Below, piece by piece: positions 31,262 through 41,730 of a DNA stretch of 64,000 bases (positions are counted from its first letter, which is position 1; every line of letters begins with the position of its first letter). The position numbers and the translations under genes are program-made. The notes under the pieces are model-generated. The model saw nothing but the letters and a program-made list of their open reading frames with translations. It was not told the DNA's origin and searched no databases. This DNA is from Pseudomonadota bacterium (lineage in GTDB: Bacteria > Desulfobacterota > Binatia > Binatales > Binataceae): assembly GCA_021323945.1 (NCBI GenBank), contig JAJPKA010000018.1, positions 474,853 to 538,852 on the forward strand. Direction: 5' to 3'.

Positions 31262-33355
31262 ATGGCGCGTCAGACTCCCATAGAACGGGTGCGCAATATC
31301 GGCATCATGGCTCACATCGATGCCGGCAAGACCACTACTACGGAGCGCATCCTGTACTACACGGGAATCAACTACAAGATTGGCGAGGTACACGAAGGTA
31401 CCGCGACCATGGACTGGATGGTGCAGGAGCAGGAACGCGGTATTACCATCACCTCGGCCGCGACAACCTGTTTCTGGCAGGATCACCGCATTAACATCAT
31501 CGATACCCCCGGACATGTCGACTTCACGATCGAGGTCGAGCGCAGTCTACGCGTCCTGGATGGCGCGGTGGCGCTGTTCTGTGCCGTGGGTGGAGTGGAA
31601 CCGCAGTCGGAGACGGTATGGCGTCAGGCCGACAAGTATCGGGTGCCGCGCATCGCCTTCATCAACAAGATGGACCGGGTTGGAGCGGATTATCAGCGGG
31701 TGGTAGGCGAAATCCGCGACAAGCTTAAAGCCAAACCGCTGCTGCTGCAGATTCCTATTGGTACTGAAGATAAGTTCACCGGAGTGGTCGATCTGATTGA
31801 ACAAAAGGCGATTGTCTGGGAGGAGGACCGCCTGGGCGCCAGTTTCCGGTTCGAACCGATTCCCGAATATCTGCGTTCCGAAGCAGCCGCCGCGCGTGAT
31901 GACTTGATCGAAAAATTGGCCGACCACGACGAACGGATCCTGGAATTGTACCTCGAAGGTAAGTCGCCGGAGCCGAGCTTGATCCGAGCCGCGCTTCGCC
32001 AGGCTACGCTTAAGCTTGAAGCTGTTCCGGTTCTGGTGGGCTCGGCGTTCCGCAATAAGGGTGTGCAGCCAATGCTGGACGCGGTAGTCAGCTATTTGCC
32101 TTCGCCCCTCGACCTGCCGCCGGTCATCGGGAAAAACGGAGAGAAAGTCGAGGAACGATGGCCGAGAGATGATGAACCGCTGGCAGCGCTCGCCTTTAAG
32201 ATCATGACCGACCCGTACGTCGGGACGCTCACCTTCCTGAGGATCTATTCCGGGCGACTGGAGAGCGGGAGCTCGGTGCTTAATTCCACCCGAGGCAAGC
32301 GGGAGCGCATCGGCCGCCTGGTTAAAATGCACGCCAACAAACGCGAGGAAATCTCCGAGGTCTTCGCCGGAGATATTTGCGCAGTCGGCCTGCGTGACAC
32401 CACTACGGGTGACACCTTATGTGACCCTGCGCACCCCATAATCCTCGAGTCGATCGAATTTCCTGATCCGGTAATTCAAATTGCGATTGAGCCCAAAACC
32501 AAAGCCGATCAAGAGCAACTCGGCGAGGCACTGCAGAAACTCGCGAAAGAGGATCCCTCTTTCCGAGTCAGCGTCAATCGCGAAACCGGTCAGACGCTAA
32601 TTGCTGGGATGGGTGAGCTCCATCTCGAAATCGTGGTCGACCGGTTGCTGCGCGAGTTCAAGGTCGATGCCAACGTCGGCAAACCTCAGGTGGCCTATCG
32701 CGAGACCATCCGGCGCGCCGCTGAGGCCGAAGGGCGCTTTGTACGGCAGTCAGGCGGACATGGTCAATTCGCGGTGGTTGATTTGCGGATTGAACCGCTG
32801 CCCAAAGGGAGCGGCTTCGAGTTCGCCGACGAGACCAAAGGTGGGGTTATCCCCCGGAATTTCATTCCCGCGGTCGAAGAAGGTGTCAAGGAGGCGATGG
32901 AGACCGGGGTGCTCGCCGGCTATCCAATGGTCGATATACGGGCGGTATTGTTCGATGGCAAATACCACGAAGTCGACTCGTCCGAACTCGCCTTCAAAAT
33001 TGCCGGCTCGATGGCTTTCAAGGAGGCGGCAGAGAAGGCTCAGCCAGTGTTGCTGGAACCGGTAATGGATGTCGAAGTAGTCACCCCGCAGGAGTTCATG
33101 GGCGATGTTATCGGTGATTTGAATTCGCGCCGTGGCAAGATTCTCGAAATGGAGAGTCGTACCGGAGCGCAGGTAATCACGGCACGGGTGCCGCTAGCGA
33201 CTATGTTCGGCTACGCGACGCGGCTGCGTTCCTTAACCCAGGGACGGGCGACGTATACGATGCAATTCGCCGTTTACGAGCCGGTCCCGCCACAGATTCA
33301 CGACGAGCTTACCGCACGCAGTGGCGGCTACAGCGAAGCGCCGGCGCGCGCATAA
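31262..33355 (+). CDS. fusA: Elongation factor G
   Basis: This translocase GTPase is 697 residues long. The G1 loop [14 protein letters not shown] starts at about residue 17; [12 protein letters not shown] (switch I end), [20 protein letters not shown] and [10 protein letters not shown] follow. Domains II-V are complete through the C-terminal [20 protein letters not shown]. It sits between rpsG and tuf with 27-bp gaps on each side, the str-operon order. Nothing suggests the second-copy EF-G2 type. Confidence 0.98.
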   Translation: MARQTPIERVRNIGIMAHIDAGKTTTTERILYYTGINYKIGEVHEGTATMDWMVQEQERGITITSAATTCFWQDHRINIIDTPGHVDFTIEVERSLRVLDGAVALFCAVGGVEPQSETVWRQADKYRVPRIAFINKMDRVGADYQRVVGEIRDKLKAKPLLLQIPIGTEDKFTGVVDLIEQKAIVWEEDRLGASFRFEPIPEYLRSEAAAARDDLIEKLADHDERILELYLEGKSPEPSLIRAALRQATLKLEAVPVLVGSAFRNKGVQPMLDAVVSYLPSPLDLPPVIGKNGEKVEERWPRDDEPLAALAFKIMTDPYVGTLTFLRIYSGRLESGSSVLNSTRGKRERIGRLVKMHANKREEISEVFAGDICAVGLRDTTTGDTLCDPAHPIILESIEFPDPVIQIAIEPKTKADQEQLGEALQKLAKEDPSFRVSVNRETGQTLIAGMGELHLEIVVDRLLREFKVDANVGKPQVAYRETIRRAAEAEGRFVRQSGGHGQFAVVDLRIEPLPKGSGFEFADETKGGVIPRNFIPAVEEGVKEAMETGVLAGYPMVDIRAVLFDGKYHEVDSSELAFKIAGSMAFKEAAEKAQPVLLEPVMDVEVVTPQEFMGDVIGDLNSRRGKILEMESRTGAQVITARVPLATMFGYATRLRSLTQGRATYTMQFAVYEPVPPQIHDELTARSGGYSEAPARA

Positions 33356-33382
33356 AAGGAGAGAAAGCCGGGAGGTCAAATC

Positions 33383-34582
33383 ATGGGCAAGGCCAAGTTT
33401 GAGCGGACCAAACCTCATCTCAATGTCGGTACTATTGGACATATCGACCACGGCAAGACGACGCTGACCGCGGCTATCACCAAGGTGCTGTCGTCACGCA
33501 AACTTGCCCAATTCACCGCGTTCGATCAGATCGACAAGGCGCCCGAAGAACGCGAACGCGGCATCACGATCGCAATCGCACATGTTGAATACGAGACGCT
33601 CAAGCGTCATTACGCGCATGTCGATTGTCCCGGCCACGCCGATTACATCAAGAACATGATCACCGGCGCAGCGCAGATGGATGGGGCCATACTCGTGGTT
33701 GGGGCCAATGATGGTCCGATGCCCCAGACACGTGAACATATACTGCTGGCGCGTCAGGTCGGTGTGCCTTCGATCGTTGTCTTCATGAACAAGGTCGACA
33801 TGGTAGACGACCCCGAATTGCTGGATCTGGTCGAATTGGAGGTTCGCGACCTGCTGAAGCGCTATGAGTTCCCAGGTGATGACATTCCGGTCGTTCGCGG
33901 CAGCGCTCTCAAGGCGTTGGAATGTGGTTGCGGTAAAGACGATTGTCCGAACTGCAAGCCGATTCTTGAACTGATGGAGGCAGTCGACAGTTACGTCCCG
34001 CAGCCGGCCCGAGAGATCGACAAACCCTTCCTGATGCCAGTCGAAGACGTTTTCTCGATCTCAGGACGTGGCACGGTTGTGACCGGAAGAGTGGAGCGAG
34101 GCAAGGTCAAAATCGGCGATGAAGTCGAGATCGTCGGCTTTCGCGAGACTACCAAAACCGTCGTTACCGGGGTGGAGATGTTCCGCAAGATCCTCGACGA
34201 GGGCCAGGCCGGCGACAACATCGGCGTGCTTTTGCGCGGGATCAAACGCGAGGAATTGGAGCGTGGGCAGGTGCTGGCCCAGCCAGGCTCGATCACGCCC
34301 CACACCAAATTTGAAGGCTCGATCTACGTTCTGACCAAAGAGGAGGGTGGACGTCACACCCCCTTCTTCAATGGCTATCGACCACAATTTTATTTTCGCA
34401 CGACCGATGTCACCGGCGTCATCACTCTCGCGGAAGGGACGGAAATGGTAATGCCCGGCGACAACATCAACGCGACCGGCGAGCTGATAACCCCGGTAGC
34501 CATGGAGCAGGGATTGCGGTTCGCTATACGTGAGGGCGGCCGTACCGTTGGCGCTGGCGTTGTTTCCAAGATCTTGAAGTGA
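33383..34582 (+). CDS. tuf: Elongation factor Tu with cysteine-rich insertion
   Basis: This GTPase delivers aminoacyl-tRNA to the ribosome. [11 protein letters not shown], the RGITI switch, [21 protein letters not shown] and NKVDMVDD are all present, as are domains II and III. At residues 181-191 there is an insertion with Cys181, Cys183, Cys188 and Cys191 (C-x-C-x4-C-x2-C) near the end of the G domain, which looks like a small metal-binding knuckle. E. coli EF-Tu lacks it; similar insertions exist in some other phyla as I recall. It is the only tuf copy in the window. GGGAGGTC lies upstream of the ATG. Confidence 0.98.
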   Translation: MGKAKFERTKPHLNVGTIGHIDHGKTTLTAAITKVLSSRKLAQFTAFDQIDKAPEERERGITIAIAHVEYETLKRHYAHVDCPGHADYIKNMITGAAQMDGAILVVGANDGPMPQTREHILLARQVGVPSIVVFMNKVDMVDDPELLDLVELEVRDLLKRYEFPGDDIPVVRGSALKALECGCGKDDCPNCKPILELMEAVDSYVPQPAREIDKPFLMPVEDVFSISGRGTVVTGRVERGKVKIGDEVEIVGFRETTKTVVTGVEMFRKILDEGQAGDNIGVLLRGIKREELERGQVLAQPGSITPHTKFEGSIYVLTKEEGGRHTPFFNGYRPQFYFRTTDVTGVITLAEGTEMVMPGDNINATGELITPVAMEQGLRFAIREGGRTVGAGVVSKILK

Positions 34583-34680
34583 GCCACTGGGTCGCTGACT
34601 GGGAAGGTTGCCGGGCTGCCAGATAGAAGACAGATGTCGCCGTCGGCTTAACCCTGTAGCGAGATTGAAATCATGAGTCA

Positions 34681-35013
34681 GTGAGTAAAGCCGTGGCTGA
34701 GAGGATGAACGACAAGATCCGGATACGCCTAAAAGCGTATGACCACCGCCTGCTCGATCAATCTGTGCGTGAGATCGTCGATACGATCAGGCGCACGGGG
34801 GGTCGAGTCGCTGGGCCGATCCCATTGCCAACGCGTATCGAACGATTTACGGTCAACCGCTCGCCCCACGTCGACAAAAAATCTAGAGAGCATTTCGAGA
34901 TTCGAACGCACAAACGATTGCTGGATGTGCTCGAACCCACCCAGCAGACCATCGATGCTTTGGGCAAGCTCGACTTGGCAGCGGGGGTCGATGTGGAGAT
35001 CAAACTCGAGTAG
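34681..35013 (+). CDS. rpsJ: 30S ribosomal protein S10
   Basis: This head protein opens the S10 operon and elsewhere also serves as NusE in antitermination. The core ([19 protein letters not shown], then [20 protein letters not shown] and [12 protein letters not shown]) is complete. The start is uncertain: GTG 34681 gives 110 residues, while ATG 34705 matches the usual family N-terminus but directly abuts a GAGAGG sequence with no spacer. I report the longer form for that reason. Confidence 0.95.
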   Translation: MSKAVAERMNDKIRIRLKAYDHRLLDQSVREIVDTIRRTGGRVAGPIPLPTRIERFTVNRSPHVDKKSREHFEIRTHKRLLDVLEPTQQTIDALGKLDLAAGVDVEIKLE

Positions 35014-35076
35014 CAATTTCATGACGCGGACAGACAGCAGGCTGCTCAGCCGCATTCCGCGTGGGATTGGAAGAAA

Positions 35077-35742
35077 GTGCTGACCGGACTGATTGGCAGG
35101 AAAATCGGCATGACGCAGACTCTGGACGCCAGCGGGCGTATCCAGGCAGTGACCGTTCTTGAACTTGGTCCCTGCGCCGTGAGCCAGATAAAGACGCGTC
35201 CCATCGATGGTTACGATGCGATTCAAATAACCTGGGGCCGCAAGAAGCATTCGCGCACTTCGTCGGCCGAGCTAGGCCATTTCAAAAAAGCCGAAGTTGC
35301 GGCGGGAATCGCCACGCGGGAGTTTCAACCCCGAGGTGATGTTCAACTCAAGCTGGGCCAGATTATCAGAGTGCACGAGGTGTTTGCGGCCGGCGACCTC
35401 GTCGACGTGACTGGAATTAGCAAGGGCCGCGGTTTCGCGGGGGTAATCAAGCGTCATCACTTCGGAGGTTTCCCCAACTCGCGCGGTACACACGAGTACT
35501 TTCGTCATGGTGGATCAATCGGCAATCGTTCGTTTCCTGGGCGCGTCCGCAAAGGCCTCCGAATGGCTGGCCAGATGGGCAATGAGCGCGTGACGATACT
35601 TAATCAGAAGATCTTGGAAGTGCTACCGGATGAAAATCTCGTTCTGGTGGCGGGGGCGGTGCCCGGAGCAAACCACGGAATCGTCGTCGTGCGACACGCG
35701 GTGAAACAACAACGTGAGCTGGAGCTGGCCGTCAATGGATGA
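35077..35742 (+). CDS. rplC: 50S ribosomal protein L3
   Basis: L3 is an early-assembly protein whose extension reaches the peptidyl-transferase centre. The 221-residue chain has LIGRKIGMTQTLDASGRIQA at the start and GFAGVIKRHHFGG with GTHEYFRHGGSIG for the conserved loop. The start codon is GTG 35077. Its end overlaps the start of rplD by eight bases, implying translational coupling. Confidence 0.97.
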   Translation: MLTGLIGRKIGMTQTLDASGRIQAVTVLELGPCAVSQIKTRPIDGYDAIQITWGRKKHSRTSSAELGHFKKAEVAAGIATREFQPRGDVQLKLGQIIRVHEVFAAGDLVDVTGISKGRGFAGVIKRHHFGGFPNSRGTHEYFRHGGSIGNRSFPGRVRKGLRMAGQMGNERVTILNQKILEVLPDENLVLVAGAVPGANHGIVVVRHAVKQQRELELAVNG

Positions 35743-36412
35743 GCAGCAGGGCATGATCAGAGTGCCTCGGTTTTCGGCTGCGCGGGAACGGGCCGGCGAA
35801 ATCGAATTGTCGGCCTCGGTCTTTGGCCGTAGCGGCAACGATTCCCTCCTTTACGAGGCGGTTCGGATGCAGCTGGCGAATCGACGGGCCGGAACCGCTG
35901 CAACGAAAACCCGAGGATTGATCTCCGGCGGCGGGCGCAAGCCATGGCGGCAGAAGGGGACGGGGCGGGCGCGAGCAGGCTCAACTCGCTCTCCGTTGTG
36001 GCGTCACGGTGGGACGATTTTTGGGCCTCAGCCACGCGATTATTCCTACAAGATGCCCAAAAAGGCGTGGCGGCGGGCGCTGACCTTGGCGCTTTCTGAC
36101 CGCGCCCGGAACGGTAAACTGATCGTCGTCGAATCGTTGGAGTTGGCGGAGCCTAAGACCAAGCTCGCCAAGGCGGCGCTTGAGGCGCTGGGCCTGCGAC
36201 ATGCCTTGATCGTGGTCGGCGAGGCGGATGGAACCTTCTGCCGAGCGGCGCGAAATCTAGCCGCGCACAAAGTGCTGCCGCTGGCCGGCTTGAACGTCTA
36301 CGACATCCTTAAGTACGACGAGTTGCTGATGACCGAGAGTACGGCCAGAGCGGTCGAGGCGAGGATTCTGGGTCATTCGGTCGATCTCGCAGCCAACGGG
36401 TCTGAAGTATGA
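35735..36412 (+). CDS. rplD: 50S ribosomal protein L4
   Basis: L4 lines the exit tunnel and in E. coli represses the S10 operon. Family segments are the tunnel loop region TKTRGLISGGGRKPWRQKGT with RARAGSTRSPLWRHGGTIFG, and the C-terminal NVYDILKYDELLMTESTA. ATG 35735, overlapping the rplC stop, is reported; ATG 35753, preceded by GCAGGG, would remove six non-conserved residues. The stop overlaps rplW in an ATGA. Confidence 0.96.
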   Translation: MDEQQGMIRVPRFSAARERAGEIELSASVFGRSGNDSLLYEAVRMQLANRRAGTAATKTRGLISGGGRKPWRQKGTGRARAGSTRSPLWRHGGTIFGPQPRDYSYKMPKKAWRRALTLALSDRARNGKLIVVESLELAEPKTKLAKAALEALGLRHALIVVGEADGTFCRAARNLAAHKVLPLAGLNVYDILKYDELLMTESTARAVEARILGHSVDLAANGSEV

Positions 36413-36696
36413 GCGCGGAAAGTCTGGTCATCGCGCCACTGGTCACAGAAAAGGGCACGATCGTTGGCGAGAAAAACAATCAGGTCGTGTTCCGCGTGCG
36501 GCCAACGGCAAATAAGAATCAAATTCGCCACGTGATTGAAGACCTGTTCAAGGTCAAAGTGGTAAAGATTCGCACGGCTAACTTTCTTGGCAAAGAGCGC
36601 CGGCGAGGCCGAACCATAGGCCGACGCCCTAACTGGAAGAAGGCATATATAACCCTCAAGGAGGGTGACCGTATCGAAATCTTCGAGGGCTTGTAA
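36409..36696 (+). CDS. rplW: 50S ribosomal protein L23
   Basis: L23 sits at the tunnel exit and docks trigger factor and SRP. The 95-residue protein has IAPLVTEKGTIVGEKNNQVV, the conserved ANKNQIRHVIEDLFKVKV segment and a typical RNA-binding loop RRRGRTIGRRPNWKKAY. The ATG overlaps the rplD stop by four bases. Confidence 0.97.
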   Translation: MSAESLVIAPLVTEKGTIVGEKNNQVVFRVRPTANKNQIRHVIEDLFKVKVVKIRTANFLGKERRRGRTIGRRPNWKKAYITLKEGDRIEIFEGL

Positions 36697-36815
36697 CTCC
36701 GTGCTGAACGTAACTACGACCAGAACAGGCGTTAAGCTGTCGGTCACGTTCGTCCGGACGCTTGACAAATTGTCGGCCAGTTCGAGCGGCCCTGATTATT
36801 GCTGAGCATAGCAAA

Positions 36816-37649
36816 ATGGCGGTTATTCAGCTCAATCCTCGTACTCCCGGTCAACGGTTCATGCAGGTCGCCGACTTCAAGGTGTTGTCTCGCAAACCGC
36901 CGGAAAAGCGTCTGCTTGCGCCGATTCGCAGCTCGGGTGGCCGCAACAACACTGGCCACATGACTAGCCGACACCGCGGCGGAGGCCACAAGCGGCGACT
37001 GCGCATCATAGATTTCAAACGTAATCGCGACGGGATTCCAGCGGTGGTAGCGGCAATTGAATACGATCCCAATCGCTCCGCCAATATCGCACTCCTGAAC
37101 TACGCCGACGGAGATAAACGCTATATTCTCGCCCCAGAAGGACTGAAAGTCGGCGATACTGTTCAGTGCGGTGCTCAAGCTGATATCAAGCCCGGTAATG
37201 CGCTCCAGCTCAAAGACATCCCGGTTGGCACCATCGTTCATGCGGTCGAACTACGGCCGGGTAAGGGTGCTCAACTGGCCCGTGGGGCGGGCGCCCAAGC
37301 TCAGCTCATGGCTAAGGAGGGCAAGCTCGCCTTACTTAAACTGCCCTCGGGAGAACAAAGGATGGTGCTTGCGGAATGCCGGGCAACTGTTGGTCAAGTC
37401 GGTAATGTCGATCATGAGAACATCTCCATCGGCAAAGCGGGCCGTAGCCGCTGGTTGGGCAAGCGTCCCCACGTGCGCGGAGTTGCAATGAATCCAGTTG
37501 ATCATCCACACGGAGGAGGCGAGGGTCGATCCAAAGGCAATCATCCACAGTCTCCGTGGGGGATGCCAACCAAGGGCTACAAGACTCGCGGCAAAAAACC
37601 CTCAGACCGCTATATTGTTACGCGGCGGCCGCGAGGCAAGCAGAGTTAA
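36816..37649 (+). CDS. rplB: 50S ribosomal protein L2
   Basis: L2 is a core protein near the peptidyl-transferase centre needed for subunit association. The 277-residue protein includes [20 protein letters not shown]-type glycine and histidine loops (beginning [16 protein letters not shown]). It also has the C-terminal [20 protein letters not shown] motif, which carries the conserved histidine. ATG 36816 is the start; the frame is open to 36762 without conservation. The rplW-rplB gap of 119 bp is long for this operon. Confidence 0.98.
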   Translation: MAVIQLNPRTPGQRFMQVADFKVLSRKPPEKRLLAPIRSSGGRNNTGHMTSRHRGGGHKRRLRIIDFKRNRDGIPAVVAAIEYDPNRSANIALLNYADGDKRYILAPEGLKVGDTVQCGAQADIKPGNALQLKDIPVGTIVHAVELRPGKGAQLARGAGAQAQLMAKEGKLALLKLPSGEQRMVLAECRATVGQVGNVDHENISIGKAGRSRWLGKRPHVRGVAMNPVDHPHGGGEGRSKGNHPQSPWGMPTKGYKTRGKKPSDRYIVTRRPRGKQS

Positions 37650-37740
37650 GGTAAATGACCGGTGGTGGGATTTGTGAACGACCAAGGTGCATCGGGCCGC
37701 AATTGAAAGCGGCAACGCGTCATTATTGGTAAAAAAGAAA

Positions 37741-38061
37741 ATGGCGAGGTCATTGAAGAAAGGTCCGTTCGTCGACAGTCATCTGCAAAAGAAAGTCGAA
37801 GCGGCCAAACGTGCCGGAGACAAGCGCATAATTCGAACGTGGTCGCGGCGGTCGATGATCGTTCCGGAGATGGTCGGGCTCACTTTCGCAGTGCACAACG
37901 GGCAGAAGTTCATTCCGGTTTATTGCACCGAAAACATGGTGGGTCACAAACTTGGAGAGTTCTCACCGACCCGCACTTTCCACGGCCATGCAGGCGACCG
38001 CAAGGGCGAGGTTCGGGCAGCGGCGCCGGCCCCACCAAGCAGCGGGGCGCGCGCGTCGTAA
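37741..38061 (+). CDS. rpsS: 30S ribosomal protein S19 with short C-terminal tail
   Basis: S19 is a head protein next to S13. [18 protein letters not shown] and [18 protein letters not shown] are canonical. The 106-residue chain runs about 15 residues beyond the usual end, with an Ala/Pro/Ser-rich tail ([15 protein letters not shown]). The start is ATG 37741. A 10-bp inverted repeat lies just downstream, before rplV. Confidence 0.96.
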   Translation: MARSLKKGPFVDSHLQKKVEAAKRAGDKRIIRTWSRRSMIVPEMVGLTFAVHNGQKFIPVYCTENMVGHKLGEFSPTRTFHGHAGDRKGEVRAAAPAPPSSGARAS

Positions 38062-38081
38062 ACGGGCTGGAATTTGAGTTT

Positions 38082-38129
38082 CCCGCTTCAGAGCTGCGGT
38101 TGCGCTCTATTCTAGGGCGCTGAAGCGGG
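38082..38129 (+). repeat. Inverted repeat in the rpsS-rplV spacer
   Basis: CCCGCTTCAG (38082-38091) and CTGAAGCGGG (38120-38129) are perfect inverse complements, with a 28-base interior that can pair further only in part. No T-run follows. It occupies most of the 101-bp gap inside the S10 operon, so it is probably an RNA element for stability, processing or partial attenuation; that role is inferred. Confidence 0.6.
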
Positions 38130-38162
38130 TGATGCGGCTCGCAGGTAACGAGGAATTAGAGG

Positions 38163-38501
38163 ATGGAAGCGGTTGCACGTACTCGGTTCGTGAGGATTTC
38201 ACCTCGCAAACTGAGGTTGGTATGTAACCTGGTTGCCGGGAAAAAGGTCGATCAGGCGTTGTCCATCTTACAGTTTACGCCCAAAAAAGGCGCCAAAATT
38301 CTCTCGAAAACCTTGATGGCTGCGGTGGCGAACGCGCGCGACCAACAGAACGTGGACGAGGATCGATTGTTTATTAAGCGGGTCACGGCCGACACTGGGC
38401 CGACTTGGAAGCGGTCGCTGCAACGTGCGCACATGCACGCAACCCCGATCCTTAAACGTACTAGTCATCTAACCGTAGTAGTTGACGAAAGTGCCACTTG
38501 A
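38163..38501 (+). CDS. rplV: 50S ribosomal protein L22
   Basis: L22 lines the exit tunnel with its long hairpin. The 112-residue protein has RFVRISPRKLRLVCNLVAGK at the start, ANARDQQNVDEDRLFIKRV in the middle, and the tunnel hairpin TWKRSLQRAHMHATPILKRT. Start and length are normal. It is followed by rpsC after 97 bp. Confidence 0.97.
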   Translation: MEAVARTRFVRISPRKLRLVCNLVAGKKVDQALSILQFTPKKGAKILSKTLMAAVANARDQQNVDEDRLFIKRVTADTGPTWKRSLQRAHMHATPILKRTSHLTVVVDESAT

Positions 38502-38598
38502 ATCGGCAGAGACCAGCTCGGAGCTTCTTGTGACTTCACTAGCAAAGCAGGTCAATGGAGGCTGAGGATTGGCCCACCAGACTTATCGGTAAATAAAA

Positions 38599-39273
38599 AT
38601 GGGGCAGAAAACACATCCGCGCGGGTTACGCCTCGGCATTATCGAGGGGTGGGACTCAAAATGGTTCGCGACGCACGACTACGCGACATTGCTGCACGAA
38701 GATCTCAAGCTTCGTGACTTCATCAAGAAGCGGCTTTATCACGCAGGTATCTCTCGGGTCGAAATTGAGCGGATGGCTAACAAGGCTAAGATTAACATCC
38801 ATACCGCCCGCCCGGGAATAGTTATCGGTAAAAAGGGAGCTGAGATCGACCGGCTGAAAGCTGATATCCAAAAACTGATGAAAGGCAAGGAAGCCTTTAT
38901 CAATATCCATGAAGTACGCCGGCCGGATCTTGATCCGCAGTTGGTTGCCGAAAATATCGCTCTGCAGCTAGAACGGCGAGTCGCCTTTCGCCGCGCGATG
39001 AAAGAGGCTGTGCTGCGGGCTATGCGAATGGGTGCGCAGGGGGTCAGGGTGCAGGTCGCGGGTCGTCTGGGTGGAGCAGAAATCGCGCGGACCGAGTGGT
39101 ATCGAGAGGGACGGGTGCCGCTGCAGACCCTACGAGCCGACGTCGCATATGGCTTTGCCGAAGCAAAGACCACCTATGGCGTTATTGGAGTCAAAGTATG
39201 GATTTTTCGCGGCGAGATTCTGACGCGTCAGGAAGAGTCGGCCAAGCGCTCGGGCCTGCAGATGCAGGCGTGA
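38599..39273 (+). CDS. rpsC: 30S ribosomal protein S3
   Basis: S3 lies at the mRNA entry. The 224-residue protein has [20 protein letters not shown], a type-II KH domain with [20 protein letters not shown], and a C-terminal domain with [20 protein letters not shown] and [20 protein letters not shown]. Length is typical. It is followed by rplP after 25 bp. Confidence 0.98.
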   Translation: MGQKTHPRGLRLGIIEGWDSKWFATHDYATLLHEDLKLRDFIKKRLYHAGISRVEIERMANKAKINIHTARPGIVIGKKGAEIDRLKADIQKLMKGKEAFINIHEVRRPDLDPQLVAENIALQLERRVAFRRAMKEAVLRAMRMGAQGVRVQVAGRLGGAEIARTEWYREGRVPLQTLRADVAYGFAEAKTTYGVIGVKVWIFRGEILTRQEESAKRSGLQMQA

Positions 39274-39298
39274 TCTTTCGTCGCGTGGAGTTAAGCCA

Positions 39299-39724
39299 AT
39301 GCTCGCACCAAAAAGGGTTAAACATCGCAAAATTCAAAAAGGCCGAATAAGGGGTGCAGAGTCGCGCGGTCTGGAATTGGCCTTCGGCGATTTCGGACTC
39401 AAAAGCCTCGAGACCTCACGTATCGACACGCGTGCACTAGAGGCCGCCCGGATCGCCTTAACCCGTCATATCAAACGTGGCGGGCGGGTATGGATCAGGG
39501 TTTTTCCCGACAAACCGTTTACCAAGAAGCCGGCGGAAACTCGGATGGGTAAGGGCAAGGGGAACCCCGAGGGTTGGACTGCGGTGGTACGACCGGGTCG
39601 TATTCTGTTCGAGATGGAGGGTGTCGATCGCGCAACCGCGCTGGAAGCCATGAGGCTCGCTTCACACAAGCTACCTGTAAAGACAACGGTTGTTGAACGG
39701 GAGGCTGAAGCAGTTGGAGCTTGA
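39299..39724 (+). CDS. rplP: 50S ribosomal protein L16
   Basis: L16 positions A-site tRNA. The 141-residue protein starts [20 protein letters not shown] and contains [20 protein letters not shown] followed by [20 protein letters not shown], where the hydroxylated arginine of E. coli would lie. Its 3' end overlaps the start of rpmC by 11 bases. Confidence 0.98.
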   Translation: MLAPKRVKHRKIQKGRIRGAESRGLELAFGDFGLKSLETSRIDTRALEAARIALTRHIKRGGRVWIRVFPDKPFTKKPAETRMGKGKGNPEGWTAVVRPGRILFEMEGVDRATALEAMRLASHKLPVKTTVVEREAEAVGA

Positions 39725-39905
39725 CGAGCTGAAACAAATGAGCGTCGCTGACTTGCGCGTCAAAGAGCGCGAGACGCGCGAGGAGATCTTTCGTCTGCGG
39801 ATCAAGCTGCGGACCAACCAGCTCGATAATCCCGCTAATTATCGCAAAGCAAAGCGCGAGTTAGCGCGAATTTTGACCCTGATCGCTGCTCAGCGGACGA
39901 GGTGA
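39714..39905 (+). CDS. rpmC: 50S ribosomal protein L29
   Basis: L29 is a 63-residue two-helix protein at the tunnel exit. I place the start at TTG 39714. GGGAGG lies nine bases upstream, and the resulting N-terminus ([14 protein letters not shown]) aligns directly with the family pattern M-xxxELRxLSxxEL. The in-frame ATG 39738 would cut off the first helix. The core [20 protein letters not shown] is typical. The start overlaps rplP, so translation is likely coupled. Confidence 0.93.
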   Translation: MELDELKQMSVADLRVKERETREEIFRLRIKLRTNQLDNPANYRKAKRELARILTLIAAQRTR

Positions 39906-39910
39906 TTGCG

Positions 39911-40165
39911 ATGCGCGAGCGAACCAAACGACGCGAGGGGACGGTAGTATCCGCCAAGATGGCGAAGACGGTCGTGGTTCAAGTGGATCGCTTGGTCGAG
40001 CACCCGCTGTATGGGAAACGGCTCAGACGTATAAACCATTTCATGGCTCATGATGAGAAGGGCCAGTGCCGCGAAGGAGATCGGGTGCTCATTATCGAAT
40101 CCCGGCCCCTGTCGCGGCACAAGCGGTGGCGCGTTAGTCGGGTCCTTAGAAAAGCTGCCCAATAG
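39911..40165 (+). CDS. rpsQ: 30S ribosomal protein S17
   Basis: S17 is an early 16S-binding OB-fold protein. The 84-residue chain has the family segments [39 protein letters not shown] and [23 protein letters not shown] 39911 is reported; GTG 39902, overlapping the rpmC stop, is an equally possible start adding three residues. Confidence 0.96.
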   Translation: MRERTKRREGTVVSAKMAKTVVVQVDRLVEHPLYGKRLRRINHFMAHDEKGQCREGDRVLIIESRPLSRHKRWRVSRVLRKAAQ

Positions 40166-40176
40166 GATTTGCTCCC

Positions 40177-40545
40177 ATGGTACAGATGCGGACGATACTC
40201 GGAGTGGCGGATAATTCCGGGGCGCGCAAGGTTCAATGCATTAAAGTGCTGGGCGGTTCGCGCCGTCGCTATGCGACTATCGGCGACGTCATCGTGGTGG
40301 CCGTTAAGGAGGCCATCCCGAACGCCAAAGTCAAAAAGGGCGACGTTTCCCACGCCGTAATCGTCAGAACAAACAAGGAAGTAAGTCGGCAAGACGGCAG
40401 TTACATCCGCTTTGATGACAATTCGGCGGTGCTGCTCGATAATCAGCACGAACCAATCGGCACCCGGATTTTTGGTCCGGTCGCCCGTGAGCTCCGCGCC
40501 AAGCGGTTTCTAAAGATCATTTCGTTGGCGCCAGAGGTGCTATGA
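40177..40545 (+). CDS. rplN: 50S ribosomal protein L14
   Basis: L14 contributes to intersubunit bridges. The 122-residue protein has [40 protein letters not shown] and the C-terminal [20 protein letters not shown]. It is among the most conserved proteins here, and length and start are standard. The stop overlaps rplX by four bases. Confidence 0.98.
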   Translation: MVQMRTILGVADNSGARKVQCIKVLGGSRRRYATIGDVIVVAVKEAIPNAKVKKGDVSHAVIVRTNKEVSRQDGSYIRFDDNSAVLLDNQHEPIGTRIFGPVARELRAKRFLKIISLAPEVL

Positions 40546-40889
40546 TGCGAGGCGCGAGCGGACTGCCAAAGGTCAAGATTCACAAAAACGACACCGTGAT
40601 GGTGATCACGGGGCGCGACCGCGGCAAAACCGGCAAGGTCCTGCGAGTGATGCCTGCGGAGGGTCGCCTGGTGGTGGAGCGTCTCAACATGGTCAAGCGG
40701 CACACGAAACCGCGAGGCGCAGCCAGTCCGGGCGGCATCGTCGAAAAGGAGGCGCCCATCCACATTTCCAACGTGATGGTAATGTGCGACCGTTGTAATG
40801 CGCCAGTGCGCATCGGAATCAAATTGAACGCCGATGGTAGCAAGTCGCGGATCTGTCGGCGGTGTGGCGACGTGTTGGGGAGTGACTAG
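40542..40889 (+). CDS. rplX: 50S ribosomal protein L24, cysteine-containing form
   Basis: L24 initiates 50S assembly. The 115-residue protein has a KOW motif ([20 protein letters not shown]) and [20 protein letters not shown]. The C-terminus carries two CxxC pairs, CDRC and CRRC, which could bind zinc. ATG 40542 overlaps the rplN stop; ATG 40545 directly follows. The gene ends one base before the start of rplE. Confidence 0.97.
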   Translation: MMRGASGLPKVKIHKNDTVMVITGRDRGKTGKVLRVMPAEGRLVVERLNMVKRHTKPRGAASPGGIVEKEAPIHISNVMVMCDRCNAPVRIGIKLNADGSKSRICRRCGDVLGSD

Positions 40890-40890
40890 G

Positions 40891-41628
40891 ATGCCCGACG
40901 AGCAAAAGACCACAAAGCAGACCCGCGCCAAGAAATCGCAAACCGCACAGTCACCTGTGGCATCTGGCAGCGAAAAAGGTGCACGCCCAAAAAGAAGCCC
41001 TGATACTGGACCGACTCCCGAGACCGCAACCGAGGCAGCGGAACCGGAGCCGAAGATCCCGGCACGATTGCGGATTCGCTACGAACAAGAGATTGTCCCG
41101 GCGCTCATGCGCGAGCTCAAGATCGAAAATCGTATGCGGGTGCCCAGACTCGAGAAGATCGTCATTAATATGGGCTTGGGCGAAGCGCGGGACAACATCA
41201 AGCTGCTCGATTCCGCGGTCGAAGAGTTGCGGCAGATAACCGGCCAGAAGCCGGTGATCACGCGCGCGCGCAAAGCTATCTCAAATTTCAAATTGCGTCA
41301 GGGCATGCCCATCGGCGTGATGGTCACGCTGCGGCGTGATCGCATGTACGAGTTTCTCGACCGAACCGTGAACATCGCCCTCCCACGGGTGCGTGACTTT
41401 CGCGGTATAAGTGACAAAGCTTTTGATGGTCGGGGCAACTATTCGCTCGGGATTCGCGAGCATACGATTTTCCCCGAGCTCAACCTCGATCGAGTCGAGC
41501 GGGTTAAGGGTATGACAATTTCGATTATCACAACCGCTCGAAGCGATTTCGAAGGTTATTCACTGCTGAAAGCACTCGGGTTACCGTTTCGCGGTAGCGG
41601 CGCGGAACTCGCCGCGCGTGCAGCGTAG
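40891..41628 (+). CDS. rplE: 50S ribosomal protein L5 with long N-terminal extension
   Basis: L5 binds 5S rRNA and contacts the P-site tRNA. The conserved core starts near residue 59 ([19 protein letters not shown]) and includes [31 protein letters not shown] and [20 protein letters not shown]. Before it is a Lys/Thr/Pro/Glu-rich segment of almost 60 residues that looks disordered. ATG 40891 follows GGGGAGTGACTAGG directly after the rplX stop. An in-frame TTG at 41068 would give a normal-length protein but has no ribosome binding site, so the extension is likely real. Confidence 0.95.
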   Translation: MPDEQKTTKQTRAKKSQTAQSPVASGSEKGARPKRSPDTGPTPETATEAAEPEPKIPARLRIRYEQEIVPALMRELKIENRMRVPRLEKIVINMGLGEARDNIKLLDSAVEELRQITGQKPVITRARKAISNFKLRQGMPIGVMVTLRRDRMYEFLDRTVNIALPRVRDFRGISDKAFDGRGNYSLGIREHTIFPELNLDRVERVKGMTISIITTARSDFEGYSLLKALGLPFRGSGAELAARAA

Positions 41629-41730
41629 AGTAGGTTGTAACAAGATTTGGCTTCGTTTTGGGCTTTATCGAACACGGCTTAGATTGGTCTACATTGTAGC
41701 GGCTGCTGGCCGTAGAGCTGGGTATCTCGA

